From assembly GCA_022592435.1 (NCBI GenBank), contig JABYQS010000064.1, positions 1-64,000 of the forward strand: a stretch of 64,000 bases of DNA. Reading direction: 5' to 3'. The notes beneath the pieces were generated by a model, which saw only the letters and a list, made by a program, of their open reading frames with translations, was not told the origin of the DNA and did not search any database. Every line of letters starts with the position of its first letter. Within the stretch, counting starts at the first letter, position 1. Of the stretch, positions 1 to 11,900 are shown piece by piece. A program made the translations under genes and the position numbers. This DNA comes from Cerioporus squamosus (lineage: Eukaryota; Basidiomycota; Agaricomycetes; Polyporales; Polyporaceae).

Positions 1-132
1 CGATAGCGCCAGCAGATTAGATATCCCAGGGACTGTTTTGCCGAGGCACTCGCGGGACCGTCGGGATTACGGGACGTGGCATGACGTGCCTGGCGGCAAG
101 TGGGGCCGATAGCGCCAGCAGATTAGATATCC
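1..132. repeat. 26-bp direct repeat pair
   Basis: The same 26 bases (beginning cgatagcgccagcag) occur at 1-26 and again at 107-132. The 80 bases between them show no coding signal. The first copy sits at the window edge, so more units may lie outside. Confidence 0.7.
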
Positions 133-363
133 ACAGAGGCGCTCGTCACGATAACGCCAGATTGCACCACTGCCTCCTGGCGCCTGTTCTAGCGCGGCGT
201 GTTCGAGACAGCGGAGGAGCCCTTCGGAGGCCCTCGCGGTCTCCTATGATTCCTGCCTGCAACGGCAGTACACTATGCGGGGGCGTGTACTGAATACAAC
301 TCTCGAAAACTGATTTTTTTTCGTTTACAGAGACCTGGGAAATCGGCTTTTGGCACGAAGCCA

Positions 364-411
364 GGGCGTTGCAACGCCCGCCGCCTGGGAAACCCGGGCG
401 TTGTAATGCCC
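364..411. repeat. Two 16-bp palindromes in tandem
   Basis: Bases 364-379 (gggcgttgcaacgccc) are a perfect 16-bp palindrome. A near copy with two changes lies at 396-411. They fall where the SDR relic at 425-509 loses its coding similarity, so they may mark a rearrangement point. Function unknown. Confidence 0.6.
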
Positions 412-424
412 ATTGTAATTACTA

Positions 425-509
425 CTCCAATGCCCGACGATCCGCCGACGGGGAAGTAGGCGGGGGAGAAGGCTGCGTTGGCAGCGCGTGCGGCGGCGAG
501 TGCTGGCAT
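425..509 (-). pseudogene. SDR relic 1 (N-terminal fragment)
   Basis: Read on the minus strand from an ATG at 509, the first ~29 codons match the start of the intact SDR gene at 44988-45977 (MPAL, then an Ala-rich stretch, then a shortened glycine-rich SSGIG nucleotide-binding loop). Similarity then stops in the palindromic DNA at 364-411. The flank 510-790 also resembles the promoter side of the intact gene, so a genomic segment was copied and then truncated. Confidence 0.7.
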
Positions 510-1244
510 GGGTGACAGGAAGTTCTGGGTGGTTAGTTGCAGCACGAAGTCTACTATGTAGGCAAGCCGATGATGTTTACTCGTTCACAATTTCACATCA
601 CGGAGGCCGCGAGCAATGCATATGACGCGTCAGTCCGCCACGGCATTGCCGTGCATGTCGTACGCTCCTGGCTGCTCGATACATCATTCTCATACGTTGC
701 GGGTTGCGGGTTTCGACGTCCTGGTGTATGAAACCTGTAGCAGCGGTTACTCGCGCAAGAGCAGAGTTGAATGCGATACCGGTCACTGACAGCACCTTGA
801 TTGGATTGAACGTGTCCCGGGGTTGATAGACATGCATGGGTCTATCACTAGCAGCAAGTCGAAGTCATTCCTCTGCCACAGAGAACAAAAGCTAACAACG
901 AGTTCTTGTGGCATTCTCCCTCTTGGGCAGAGGATGAGATGAGAACCCGCAAGAGATACTAAACGAAAGGGTTCGCCGTGCGAGTGGTTGTGGTTATGAG
1001 CGCGACACAAGTCCACAGTGGCCAAATCATCTTGCGACCATGCCGCATGACGCTCATATGCATATGACCATGGACCTTCTCGCATCTCTCTCTTTTTGGT
1101 ACAACCATATCTCTCAGAAGAACGTTCAACGACATCAGGTGACTAGCAATGCATACCCAAAACTGTCCAAATTCGACTATCACTATGGTGTTCGGTACCT
1201 CCGACCATCGATACTGGACTCTGTAGTTAGACCTTGCTCGATGA
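510..1244. other. Intergenic: SDR upstream remnant and spacer
   Basis: No gene seen. 546-780 resembles the DNA upstream of the intact SDR (46019-46240), sharing for example atgacgcgtcagtccgccac. Roughly 731-1000 read in reverse matches 20085-20190 plus 21345-21420. This is the uninterrupted version of the spacer that carries an inserted element near 20.2 kb. Confidence 0.6.
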
Positions 1245-3084
1245 TCAAAGGAATATCTCCGAGTTGTTCGACTCCGGAGGAGATGGCCTCTCTCCGGATT
1301 GTCTCGGGACAGTGTCTATGACACCATCCGTGAGCACGTCCGTCTCCTTCATGACGATGATCTGCATCCCCCGTGTGCTCTGCGAAGACCGCGCTGTGGG
1401 CGAGAACGTACCGCTCATCGGCGGCTCACGGCTCGGCTCTGCGAGCCCCCGGCTCAGCACGGTGTTACTCCGCTTGACCGTCGACGAATGTGCGCGCAGC
1501 GGCGCACAGAGAGGCGTCTCTCCATAATTGTTCGCCGGAGAGACGGAAGGGATGGGAGACAACGAGGAGACAAGGTCGTCTCTGGGAACTTCGATGTCGG
1601 AGCCTAAGCTCTCTATGTCGGTCTTGCTGACGCGCACGAGCTGGACTTCGGGAGCGGGGTGAGCGTCCATTGACTTCGATATCGAGCTGCCGCGCGATCT
1701 GCCATGGAAGGCGTTGGAGAGGCGGCTGCGCATGGCGGACAAGGTTGCCTCGCTGTGCGAGGAGTCGCCGGAGGTGGTGCCGGAATACAACACGACGTTG
1801 TCGGAGTAGGCGTTGTGGTCCCCGTGGCTGCCCGGCTCGTGCGAATGTGTGCCCTTCTCGTGCTTGCCAGAGGTCACCCAGCAGAGCACCATGGCGTTGA
1901 TCACAACATCGGTGCCGCAGCTGGCGAGGCAGACCCATGCGAGCTGTCGACCGTGCATTATGGTGAGGACAAGAATGTTGATGCATGACGTGGTTAGCGC
2001 GACACCGGCGGCCCTGTACGCGACATGAGTGCTCGTGCGGTATGAAAGTGTCAGGGAAGCCACTAACCAGAGTGTACGTATGGCGACGGCCCTCAGCGCT
2101 TTCGTGCCAAAATCACGTTTGAGGAGAGGCCAGACGAAGAGCGAGGTGAGGATGACATTGATGCAACTGCAGAGCCACCGGGTCAGCAGATTGAAGTCAG
2201 TCTGCCTGAACGTTGGCATGAATATGGGCATGCAAGATACGTACAGATCATATATGAGCAGCGCGAGCGAGGCAGAACGGGTAAGACCGATCACACAGGC
2301 GCCATCGTCGCGGAAAAGCGCAACACGTCCTAGTCGCGCATGCCACTGCTGTTAGCAGGAGCGACCGATGCGTAAAGTAGTCAACTCACCCAAGATCAGA
2401 TATATGACGACTCCAAGGTATATGACCAAGACTCCCAGGCATCCGACATAGACTTTGGAGTGGAATCTCCGTCTATGAGGGTTCCACACAACGAGCACCT
2501 TCTCAGCTGAGAGGAACGTCAGAGGTATGCCCGCGCGTAGCTCCAAGGATGGGCTTACCTAGGAATAGGTAAATGATAACCTTGGATGACCCGTAGAATA
2601 CAATGCAATTGAGGACACCCAGAAGACAGACAGTCTCACTGAGCTCCATGCCCGCTCCGTGTACGAGAACGCCCGCTGTAGGAGTGGTCAACCAACAACA
2701 CGAAGTCATGCCATAATACCATAAGAAAGACTTACTCGTGAACAAGAACGCCCAGCTATCACGAATTATGAGTTCGTGTAGATAGGGGTAGCAAGCGAGT
2801 AACTCACGAGTCGATGAGGTTGAGAAGTACAAGTAAGCGCGCCCACGTTATGTGGTGTAGACCGGAGAACGTGAAATCCGACGACTTGAGCTTCAGGGCG
2901 AGCATATACGACAAAATTGACACGCCTGCATATTTGGGGGTTATAGAAGGTCATCAGATGCATTTTCACCCCTGAGCAAGGTTGATGAACACCTACCGAC
3001 TAAGTGAACCACCGAGCTGAGGACCTCCATCCCGACGCTTGAGAACATCATCGTCGGCATGGCTGCCGCGTCCGCAGCGTTCAT
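1245..3084 (-). CDS. Seven-helix membrane protein, copy 1
   Basis: Eight exons: 3084-2997, 2925-2808, 2755-2736, 2675-2559, 2506-2390, 2329-2245, 2166-2068 and 2013-1245. They give 470 aa in unbroken phase. Exon 3 is only 20 nt. About seven hydrophobic segments occupy residues ~15-250, followed by a ~200-residue Ser/Thr-rich tail that should be cytosolic. The topology is receptor-like, but I cannot assign a family or ligand. The ATG at 3084 is chosen because the paralogue at 17895-19673 has the same N-terminal pattern (MN-A--A-AM then SSVGMEVLSSVVHLVG). Exons 1-7 have identical lengths in both copies. The tail differs most between copies. It lies tail to tail with SDR relic 1, the same order as around copy 2. 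Confidence 0.85.
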
Positions 3085-3509
3085 TGCTGGGGGGTCAGTG
3101 GAGGGGAGGGGAAGAGAAAACGGATCACCAGGACCAACCAAGTCGTTATATTCGCTCATTCCGCGATGTCGGCCTCCGAACCAGCTGCAGCATCCGCAAT
3201 GGCCGCTGGTTCCAGCTCGAGAAAACCTAACGTATTGGGCACGTACCATAGATCGACATCCGAATGCAGTAATTCCGCCGGCGCAGCATCGGTACGCGGT
3301 CATTCGTCGCCACGATGCCCGTGACGAGAGGGGCGCGGAAGGCCGCGGATAAACTAGCTCGTACCTGCCTGGACCATTATGCGCGGCCACCGAGTCGGAG
3401 GGCCAAGAGCACAAGCACCGGGCGTCAGTTCGTAGACTGACCGCGTTTCATCAGGGTATCCGCGGTAGTGTGCGTCTCACACGACGAGATAGAGGAGGCA
3501 GCATGGCCA
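3085..3509. other. Intergenic spacer
   Basis: 425 bases between the start of the seven-helix gene and the stop of KTI12, both on the minus strand. It probably holds the KTI12 3' UTR and the membrane-protein promoter. No other gene seen. Confidence 0.5.
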
Positions 3510-4641
3510 TCATGGCTTGAGATTACCCTCGATATACAGCGCGAACTTGTCGGCTATGCTTTCTTCGCTCCAGTCCACCGCACCTTTCTCTGTCGTTCCG
3601 AGGGTGATCGCCTTCTTGTGGACGGTCACAAATTGCCGCTTGAGCCTCTGCAGTTCCGATAGCGTGACGTTTCGGGACGGCAGATTGACCTTCGGTTTGA
3701 GTGTCGAGGACAGGGACAAGGACACAGGCCCGCCAATACCGCCTGATGCCGCTTGTTCGGCCATAATGGCGGCAACCATGGCGGTGGTAGTGTGCTCGAG
3801 GGTTCGTAGTGCGTCCGTGGGTGCTTTGGGAACCTGTTGAGGAAAGCACGAACATATGTTTGTTGTTAAGTAGTGGCGATTACGAGCCCAAAGAGTGGTA
3901 GCCGTACAGCTTGTGTGCCTGCGTTTGGTGGTTTCACGATGCCTTCCGTGATTGCCTTCCATATTTCGTCCGCAGGGACATCGGCGTCCGTCCAAGGAAC
4001 GGTGAATAGTGGCGAATCCCAGCGCACCATAGATGACGGCTCTTCGTAGCGCATTAATAGGTTATCTAGGCTGGTGGTCGGGGTTAATATGGCTCTGGGT
4101 GTTGGCAGCGGCGGACCTCACGTCTCTGGTGCATATGCGAGACCATCATCTCGAGATGCATTCCATTCGCGACACTGGTCGTGCGTGGCGACCACGAACA
4201 CCTACTTGGTTCTTGTCAGTTTGCATATGCCAGAGCGAGGAAGGTAAGAACACTTACTGTGCACACTCGTAGCTTATGCTCGCGTGCAGCACAGTACATC
4301 TGGTAGCGAAAACCCTTGATGTAGTTCAACGAGTCAACAATGAGGATCGTGTCCTGAGCCATCTGTCTTTGCACTGCGGTGAATAACGCTGCCCTTGCGG
4401 GCTTCTCAGCTCGCCCATCTACATCGATCAGTTCAAATGACAACGGAACTCTGCAAACATTCTGCTGACCATTGTAGACGCTGCGAGGAAGGTTGAGACT
4501 GTCGTCCGAGACGATGAGCACCTTTAGAGGTGGGCCGTCGTATGAAGGATCTTGAAGTCGTCGTTCCAAGTGCTGCTTCAGCTGCTCTGCTCGTCGCGTC
4601 TTGCCAGAGGACGGATAGCCAGATATCGTGATGAAGGCCAT
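3510..4641 (-). CDS. KTI12: Elongator-associated protein Kti12
   Basis: Four exons (4641-4258, 4201-4122, 4070-3908, 3833-3510) give 316 aa, close to the ~313 aa of yeast Kti12. The N-terminus has a P-loop (GYPSSGKT, residues 8-15) at the expected place for this PSTK/Kti12 ATPase family. The conserved central segment VVATHDQCREWN spans the exon 1/2 junction, and the C-terminal helical domain is complete. In yeast, Kti12 binds Elongator and is needed for modification of wobble uridines in tRNA. All introns are 50-75 nt and GT-AG. It is divergent from the PSR-type phosphatase at 5442. Identification is strong, from motif order and length. Confidence 0.93.
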
Positions 4642-5441
4642 AGCACACTCGAGCAGATGGAAGTAGGAAAGCAAAAGATGTATTCAGGCGCGCTGCTACT
4701 CTACGCGCGCGACTATACTAGAGGATCCCTCTGACTCGAAGGTCTTCACCGGGAAGGGGGTTTTCCAAAAATTGCTGAAAGCCGAAGCTAACAGACGTGT
4801 TCGGATGTGTAATTTGCAATCAGCAAAAGACTGTGCCTCGGTAAAGACCTCACTGGCGACAGTACGTGCCCGAGCACAAGAATGGGGAACCAACAGGCGA
4901 GGGAGGAGGCTTATATACCATCGGGCGCGCGCGCACGGACCATGCCTCGCTTAAGTCAACCTGCGGGTACCTGCGCGGCAGGCTCGTCGTCGCGTAGCTC
5001 GGTATGCAGCTTGCTATAATATGAGCCCAGGGCCAGAGACAAGGCAGTCGCACATGGACCAGGGTGATGTCAGTACTGCGATTTGGAGGCTACTACTTGC
5101 GATTCAGCATCAGCTGGGCATGGCGCCTTCAGCTCAGCACTGCAGTACTGCTGCCTTCTTGCGCATCCTCCCGCGACGAGTGCGCATGCATGGAACGCGT
5201 CGACGCGTGTCGGAGGCGTGGAAGACAGCAACGAGGCTCGTTAATCCAGTTGACTTAATGAACGGGTGTCGGACGCGGCGGAGAAGACGAACATGCCGGG
5301 CACGGTGCATCCGGCAAAATCTGGGGGGCGCCGGCGGGCGCTAGCCGCGATCGCAGAGGCCGTCGCTGATGGACGGCGTCGACAGTCTGTCCCCGTCCCA
5401 CATCCTCTCTTCCCCCGTCTTGCACGAGTGCTCGTGAGGCC
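4642..5441. promoter_or_regulatory. Divergent promoter, KTI12 / PSR-type phosphatase
   Basis: 800 bases between two divergent start codons. A TATA-like ttatata lies at 4911-4917. No open frame here looks coding. The region must carry both promoters, but no specific factor site can be called. Confidence 0.45.
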
Positions 5442-7405
5442 ATGGTCAACGTTGGTTCACTGCACTCTTCCGCCAGTGTTCAGGTGTGTTATCTTGCGCT
5501 CAGCGTCTCCAGGAACTCACGGAACGCGCAGGAGGCGGCGTCAGAAGCAGGTCAGGGTAGAGATTCAGAGTCAGTCCACCCCCGGGGCGAAGGCAGCCAG
5601 GCGCGGCAGACAGGGCCCACAAGTACGTCTTTCAAGGACAACCTCGCGGGCGAAGCGAGCGGCGCGACCTCCGGCGGAGATTCCTCTGCGTATGCCCAAC
5701 TTCCCAAAGTCGGTACATCGGCAGCAGAAGCTCACTCATTAAGTAGCGATACCCACAGCAGCACCGGGCAGGACCCGCCTCCGTCGTTCCCCACTCAGTC
5801 TGATTTTTCAGCCACTTCGGAGCAACCCACCACGATGACAGGCACCGCAATATCTATCGCGTCGCCTCCGGAGAAGTCGCAAGCGGACGTGAATGGCACC
5901 CTCAGGGAGAAGGATAAGGACAAGGACTCGTACGCAACCGCCGTGGCCACGCCGGTGGGGAAGCGCCGCAGAGATGGGCAGTCGGTTTCTGAAGGTGGCA
6001 TTACATCCTCGAGCCTGACGCATCTTCCATCGTTACCAGAGGACTCCAAGCCGCCGTCCAAGCGCGCGAAGAAGTCGCTCTTCTCCAAGTTCACCCTCCT
6101 ATGCAAATCCTGCATAGCGTCCCAACACACGCATCTTGATCTTGACGAGGGTGCCTCACACTTCCCCGACTCCGAGAAGCAGACGCTGAAGGATACTGAG
6201 ACTGCTCCTCATGGAACGCAGTCGTCAAGCTCAACAACAGGTACGTATGTGCGCGTAAGCCCGCGTTAACCTTACTCACAATGGAAGCAGTGAATCCACC
6301 AGTCCTCCCACCCCTCGCGATCCCAACGACGATCCCTGATGGCGAAGTCATCGTACCTCCGACACCGACGAAGCAGCTGCTGCCGCTATCTGAGACAGAC
6401 GGCCTAACGTCAGGCGCAGTGCAGCCACCAGGTTCAACAGGAGAGAACCTCACACACCCGCACCTTTATGAGAAGAGAATCGCTCGCGATGGCGATGACT
6501 CGGACAGCTCCTTCACCGACGAGGGCAATCTCCATGAGATGATCGCAATCAACGATGTAGAAGACGAGGAGCAGCGGTTGATTAGATCAGGGGGGACTGG
6601 TATTCCTATTGGACCGGTGAGTTCAGTTCCATGTTTGCGCCAGGTCCTCTCTTCACGTCAACTATCTGGTTCAAGGACGGTCAACCGAAACCTCTGCTGC
6701 CACCTATCACTCCCGAATATGCTGGCCGTAAATGTCTCGTGCTGGACCTGGACGAGACGCTCGTACACAGCAGTCTCAAGGTGCGTGTTATCTGGTCCTT
6801 CGTCCGTCATGCGTTTGAATCCAACCTATTCCTCTGCAGGCCGTTCCCTCACCAGATTACATAGTCCCTGTGGAGATTGAGTCCTACTGGCACAACTTCT
6901 ACGTGCTGAAACGCCCGGGAGTCGACGACTTCCTAAGGCGTATGGGTGAGATCTACGAGGTGGTCGTTTTCACGGCTAGCTTGAGCAAGGTTCGTTTCGT
7001 CAGATTGTGGTGGCCGCAAGATCGCGATACTGACGATTTATTCGCAGTATGCCGATCCCGTCCTGGACAGGCTTGATCCCTACCATACGGTGGCACACCG
7101 CTTGTTCCGCGAAAGCTGTTTCAACCACAAGGGGAACTATGTCAAAGTACGTTGAGCCCTAACATGGAGATGCGACACTTGATTGAATGCGCATCCAGGA
7201 CCTCTCACAACTCGGACGCCCTGTCAAAGACACCATCATCCTGGATAACTCCCCTGCGTCCTACATCTTCCATCCCCACAACGCCGTGCCGGTATCCTCA
7301 TGGTTCAATGACCCACACGATACGGAGCTTACAGACCTCTGCCCCTTCCTTGCCGACCTTGTCCACGTCGACGACGTTCGCGGCATCCTGAACCCCGCAG
7401 TATAA
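5442..7405 (+). CDS. NIF/SCP-type protein phosphatase (PSR1-like), copy 1
   Basis: Seven exons (5442-5483, 5532-6240, 6291-6616, 6676-6780, 6840-6989, 7048-7146, 7199-7405) give 545 aa. Residues ~1-350 are low-complexity and Ser/Pro/Glu-rich. The C-terminal ~185 residues form a complete FCP1-homology domain. The catalytic DxD motif is [10 protein letters not shown] (nucleophile D383, second Asp D385). It is followed by [15 protein letters not shown] and [12 protein letters not shown], hallmarks of yeast Psr1/Psr2 and animal SCP phosphatases. Those are HAD-family serine phosphatases, and Psr1/2 act at the plasma membrane in salt stress signalling. The paralogue at 31299-33364 has the same last four exon lengths (105, 150, 99, 207). 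The N-terminal linker motif PPTPTK...[12 protein letters not shown] is kept in both. No N-terminal Cys pair for palmitoylation is seen here. Confidence 0.88.
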
Positions 7406-8901
7406 CGCTTGACCCAGGTCCGCTAACCCTGCGTCTTCCCGCTCCAACTAGGTTGAATGCAACTCTCCTTTATTTGCCGTTGCTGTCAGACCAGTGGCTG
7501 CTCTTCACTCCGCGCTCCGCGCAGCAAGTCCCCTACACGTCGCAGTAGTGCGATCGCATGGACACCTCCACCCCATCGCCTCCCGTTCTCGTCCAGTCCC
7601 GTCTCGTCCCAAGGTAGCGCCATGCGCATCTTGTCCACGTTCATTCTTGCTTCTTCCGTCTCGCTGCCAGGCCGCCGCCTATACCCCCGCATCGCAGTCG
7701 GTCTGCTCTCACCTTCGGCATACATCATGCTCTGGATTTTCACCACTGTTCTCTACACGCACCACTCCGGATGGTTGCTCCCGCACACTGTATGTGTATT
7801 GTTACTGTCGATACGGCAAGATGGATCTCCGCGGGCTGTCCAGTGTCTCCACTACCTCGCACACTCAAGCACGCGTACCCCGATATGGTCTATATCCCGT
7901 CGCACGCGTACGTCACTCCCCTTGAGCTTGACTGTTGGGCGTTTGACTGACGTTTGGGCTGGATCTTTCCCTCCTTTGCTTGCCAACCGCCGACACGCTA
8001 CCCACGCCCATCCCCCATGCCGCCTCTATGGCTATCTCGACGCCGTCCCTGCCTGCGGCCCTGCAGTGTCAAAATCTGTCCATACCAAGCTATTTATTCC
8101 TATACCCTCCTTTATCGTCTCTCTTTGGTTACTTTGGTGTTGTCGTCTTCCCAACTCGCCCCCGGTCTGCACGATGTCCCGTGACGAATATAGCTACGAA
8201 TTCTCCCTCTCTCTCACTCCTGGAGGCCTTTCGCGCTCCGCGCCTCGCATCGGCCGGAGAGCGAATCTGCGAAACCAGGAATCTGGCTGTCCTCGATATA
8301 GCGGGTACGTACGAGATCTTTCCTCCGGCCGGAGATCTCGGGCTGCGCACATGAGATGGCGAGCTTGCCCGCTCTTAGCTCGCCGGCCCACTGGCGCGAG
8401 CGCAATGCAGTCATAGGCCCCCGTACCCCGTATGCTTCCGTTCGACGTGCCTGAACATATGGTTACTGTAAGCATCCTCGTCAGCTGGAGACGGGCCACG
8501 GCACCCCCAAAGCTTCGCGGATGCGTATATAGCGCGTTCCTCATGTCCGTTAGGGGAAGCGGCTTCCCGCACCCTCGCTCACATGCACCACTTTGCCTGC
8601 CAATATTGTCAGTACTCAGTGCCGCCACCCGAGGACGAAGAGCAAGAGGCCGTGCCGAGGGTACTGGATGAGAGATATTCTTGTCGTTTCAATTCGTTAG
8701 TGCGCGGTTATATAACATTCGGGGATTGCGACCTAAGCTTCCTCTCTCTGCACCCTCCTCCACCTTTCACCAGCTGCAGCACCCCTCCCTCTACCCCCAA
8801 CCACCGGCCCCCTAACAAGATGCGCGCGCATTTCGCAACTCTACATACAATAGATAGTCTGATTCACAACAACGAGCACCGCGCACGTACTTCAACACCT
8901 T
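7406..8901. other. Long pyrimidine-rich intergenic region
   Basis: About 1.5 kb between two convergent genes. The plus strand is C/T-rich, so long frames stay open by composition alone (one of 319 codons at 7457-8416), without domains or splice-consistent structure. It probably holds the two 3' UTRs. Confidence 0.5.
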
Positions 8902-11900
8902 CTACTGCGCCCCGGCTCCCGCCCCCATCCCCGCCCCGCCAGCCTCGAGCTCCTTCGTCTCCTCGTCGTCCCACGGGCTGAACTTCGGTTTCCGCACGCG
9001 CGGCAGGTTCTGCAGCCACGCCAGCCCCGGACCGAGCAGCGTCCTGCCCCCGCCCAGGCCGAAGCCCGGCGCCATCCCGTTCGCGTGCATGTCCTTCAGG
9101 CCGTCGCTGCTACCCAGCAAGCCGGGCGGGACGACGTGAGCGGCGTGCGCCTGCGCCTGCAGGTGCGAGGGCGAGGACGGCATGCTCCGGCCTGCGGGAA
9201 CGGGGATGGACGCGACCTCGCTGAGCGTCGGGAGGCGCTCCAGGCTCGTGTTCGTCGAGCCCCCGAGGGCGCGCTGGAGGGCCTCGCGCTCGGCGGGGGA
9301 CGGCGCGAACGCGCGCATCGAGATGGACGAGAAGACGCCGTCGGGCTCGCCGAGGCTCGGGATGCTGAGCGACGAGTGCGTCGAGAGGCTGCTCCCTGCC
9401 AACGATGGCGTGCTGTTCAGCGGGTCGAACGGCGCCGCGAGCTGGTTCTGGTCTGCGGGTGCGGGTGAGGTGCGGGGCTGCGCTGCCGCGGAGGAGAAGA
9501 GCGACGGGAAGGACTTCTTGGTGAGTGAGAAAGCCTTCGCCTCGGGTTGAGTCCCCTGCGCTCCTTCGCCGCGCGTCCTGCTGCGACGACCAGCGGCGGT
9601 GGGCGAGTGCTGCCTTGGCATGCGCGTCGATCTCCGTATTGGGCACCCGAACGCCGTCCACGAGCCCGACAGGCGGGAGAGGCGGGTCCGAGATCGTGCG
9701 CGAGGGCGGGAGAGACGTCCGTGGGAGGTCCATAAGATCCGCGTGAGGCGGCGGCGCACGGGCGGGGGGCGCACCTCGAATGGGTCCTCCTTGTCCACGC
9801 CGTCAAACGACGGGCACGTCAGCGACGAGGGCGACGTCGTGTACATGCCATTGCCAGCTCCAGCACCGACGACCCCTGTGCCGGGGCTCTCGACGGGCAG
9901 CGGCGGCGGGAACGGCGCGTTCTTGCGCCAGTCGCGCGAGAGCACGGTGTCATCCTCGGACTGGAAGGAGCGCGCAAGGCCGAGGTTCTCGAAGCTGTTG
10001 CCTGCGCCGTCGAGCGAGCTGATGAGGCTGCTCGGGATGAACGACGAACTCATCGGTGAGAGGCTGTTCGAAGAGTTCGGCGCGTCCGAGGACGGCGGCG
10101 TGTCCTTCTCCACGACGTCGTCGCTGTCGCCGAACGGTGAGAACCGGGTCGACGTCGACTGCGTAGAGAGCGTGCTGGGCAAGTCTCCGCCGAAGAGCGG
10201 AAACCCACGCTGACGGAGCAATACCTGACCATTCGGATCTGGGTCGGGCAGCACACGGTTAACAGGCTCGCGCAGGTTTGAAATGCCGGTGAGAGACAGA
10301 CGTGCGGGGCGTGGGGAGACGGACACATCCCTGTTGCCGCTACTGCCAGAGCCCGACGAGACGGATCCTTTGCTCTTGGGGGCCCGGATAGGCTGGGGGA
10401 AGGGCTCCAGGCGTTCGACGGCCTCCGTCGTAAGCGTCTCGGGGATGGGTTCTTGTGTAGGTAGGTTGTTGGTGTGGGGAGCCCACAGCGGAATCGAGAT
10501 GTTCTCCCCTTCAACGGCAGGCACGACCGTCAGTGGGTAGAACGAGCGGTCCTGCTTCTTGATCTCCGCCTGCTCCTTCGCACGGCGCAGCCGCTCCTCC
10601 TCCTGCGCAATCCTCTCCTCCAGCTCCTTCGCACGCATGTTCAGCGCCGCGACGACCTCCTCCGCAACCTTGATTTCCTTCTTCTTCCGCTCCAGTGTCT
10701 CCTGCGACTCCTTCTCCTGCACATCGCCCTCCTCCTTAACGTGCACGATTGCCTCCTCGTCGTCCTGCATCCGGCTCCGCAACGCCCCAATCTCCTCCCC
10801 CAGCCGCTCTATGCGCGCAGCCGCGCTATCTCGTGCGCTCTCCGCCGCCCGCAGCCGCTTCTCCGCGTCGCGCTTGCTGCTCTCCGCGGTGCGCTTCGAC
10901 TCCTCGAGTGTCTTCGTGCGCCCCTTCAGCTCCGCACGCGCCGCGTCCTCCTCGCGCTTCCGCTCCCGCTGCGCCGCCAGCTCCGTCTGGATGCTTGCGT
11001 GCGACTCGGACGACGCACTGCGGTAGTCGGCCAGCTGCGTGCGCAAGTCGTGCACGGCCTGCTTCGACTGCGATATCTGGCGCAGCACCTCGGCGATGAT
11101 GGGCGACGAGTCCCACAGCGACGTCGCAGAGGGCGAGTATGCCAGCATGGGCGGTGCTGACGCTCGCGGGGGCTCAGGCGAAACGGGCGCGCTTGTCTGC
11201 GCGGAGGGAGGCGCGAGGCGCTGGCTCTGCGATCCGCTCATCTTCGGCGGCGTAGCCGGTGCTCGCGGTGCGTGCAGAGGGAGCGACGCAGATTTGGGGA
11301 GTGGTGGCGGGGTCGTGCTTCGGGGAGCGTTGCTGCTAGTCCGTTGGGCTGATCGTTCGGTCCCCCTGAGCTTCGTCGACGCATCTTGCGGAAGGCGCGA
11401 GGACGTCGGGAGGGGTAGACCTAACGCACAGGCTTGTTTCGATAGTCAAAATTTGTAGATAGGCACAACTCACCATCCAAGCCCTCGAGGACATCGAGTG
11501 CCTTCACGTCCAAGATACCAGACCCGCACCTCTCCGCATCCTTCGTGTTCGCCAACAGCTCGTGCCACCAACTCTGGATGATCCCTCCCCTCCACCAGCG
11601 GCCAAATGCACCGACGTACCAGGCATCTGAAACTAGCGAACCAAGTGTCTCGGACTGGATCGTATGAACGTTGCCCCGCGCGCTTGAGCGTCCGGTTGGA
11701 TAGACTGCGGCTATCGTCAGGACACCAAAGCTGTAGAAGACGTGCTTCGGAGTGCGCAGAGACACCGAGGCTCGGCTGACGAAGTGAAATGGAGAGTTGG
11801 GGTCGAAGCTGCTGCCGGGTTTGCGGGAGCGCGTGAAGTGCACACCCGAGTCGTCGGCAGAGACGCCGTCTTCCGGACTGCCATCGTCAAGTCGGCTGAG

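Noticed and set aside
7457..8416. 319-codon open frame after the first PSR-type phosphatase
   Set aside because: The region is C/T-rich, which removes stops by composition. The translation is Ser/Pro/Arg/Leu-rich with no domain and no paralogue after copy 2.
10474..11160. 228-codon leucine-rich frame on plus
   Set aside because: It is the antisense shadow of the coiled-coil coding exon (Lys/Glu codons read backwards as Leu-rich text).
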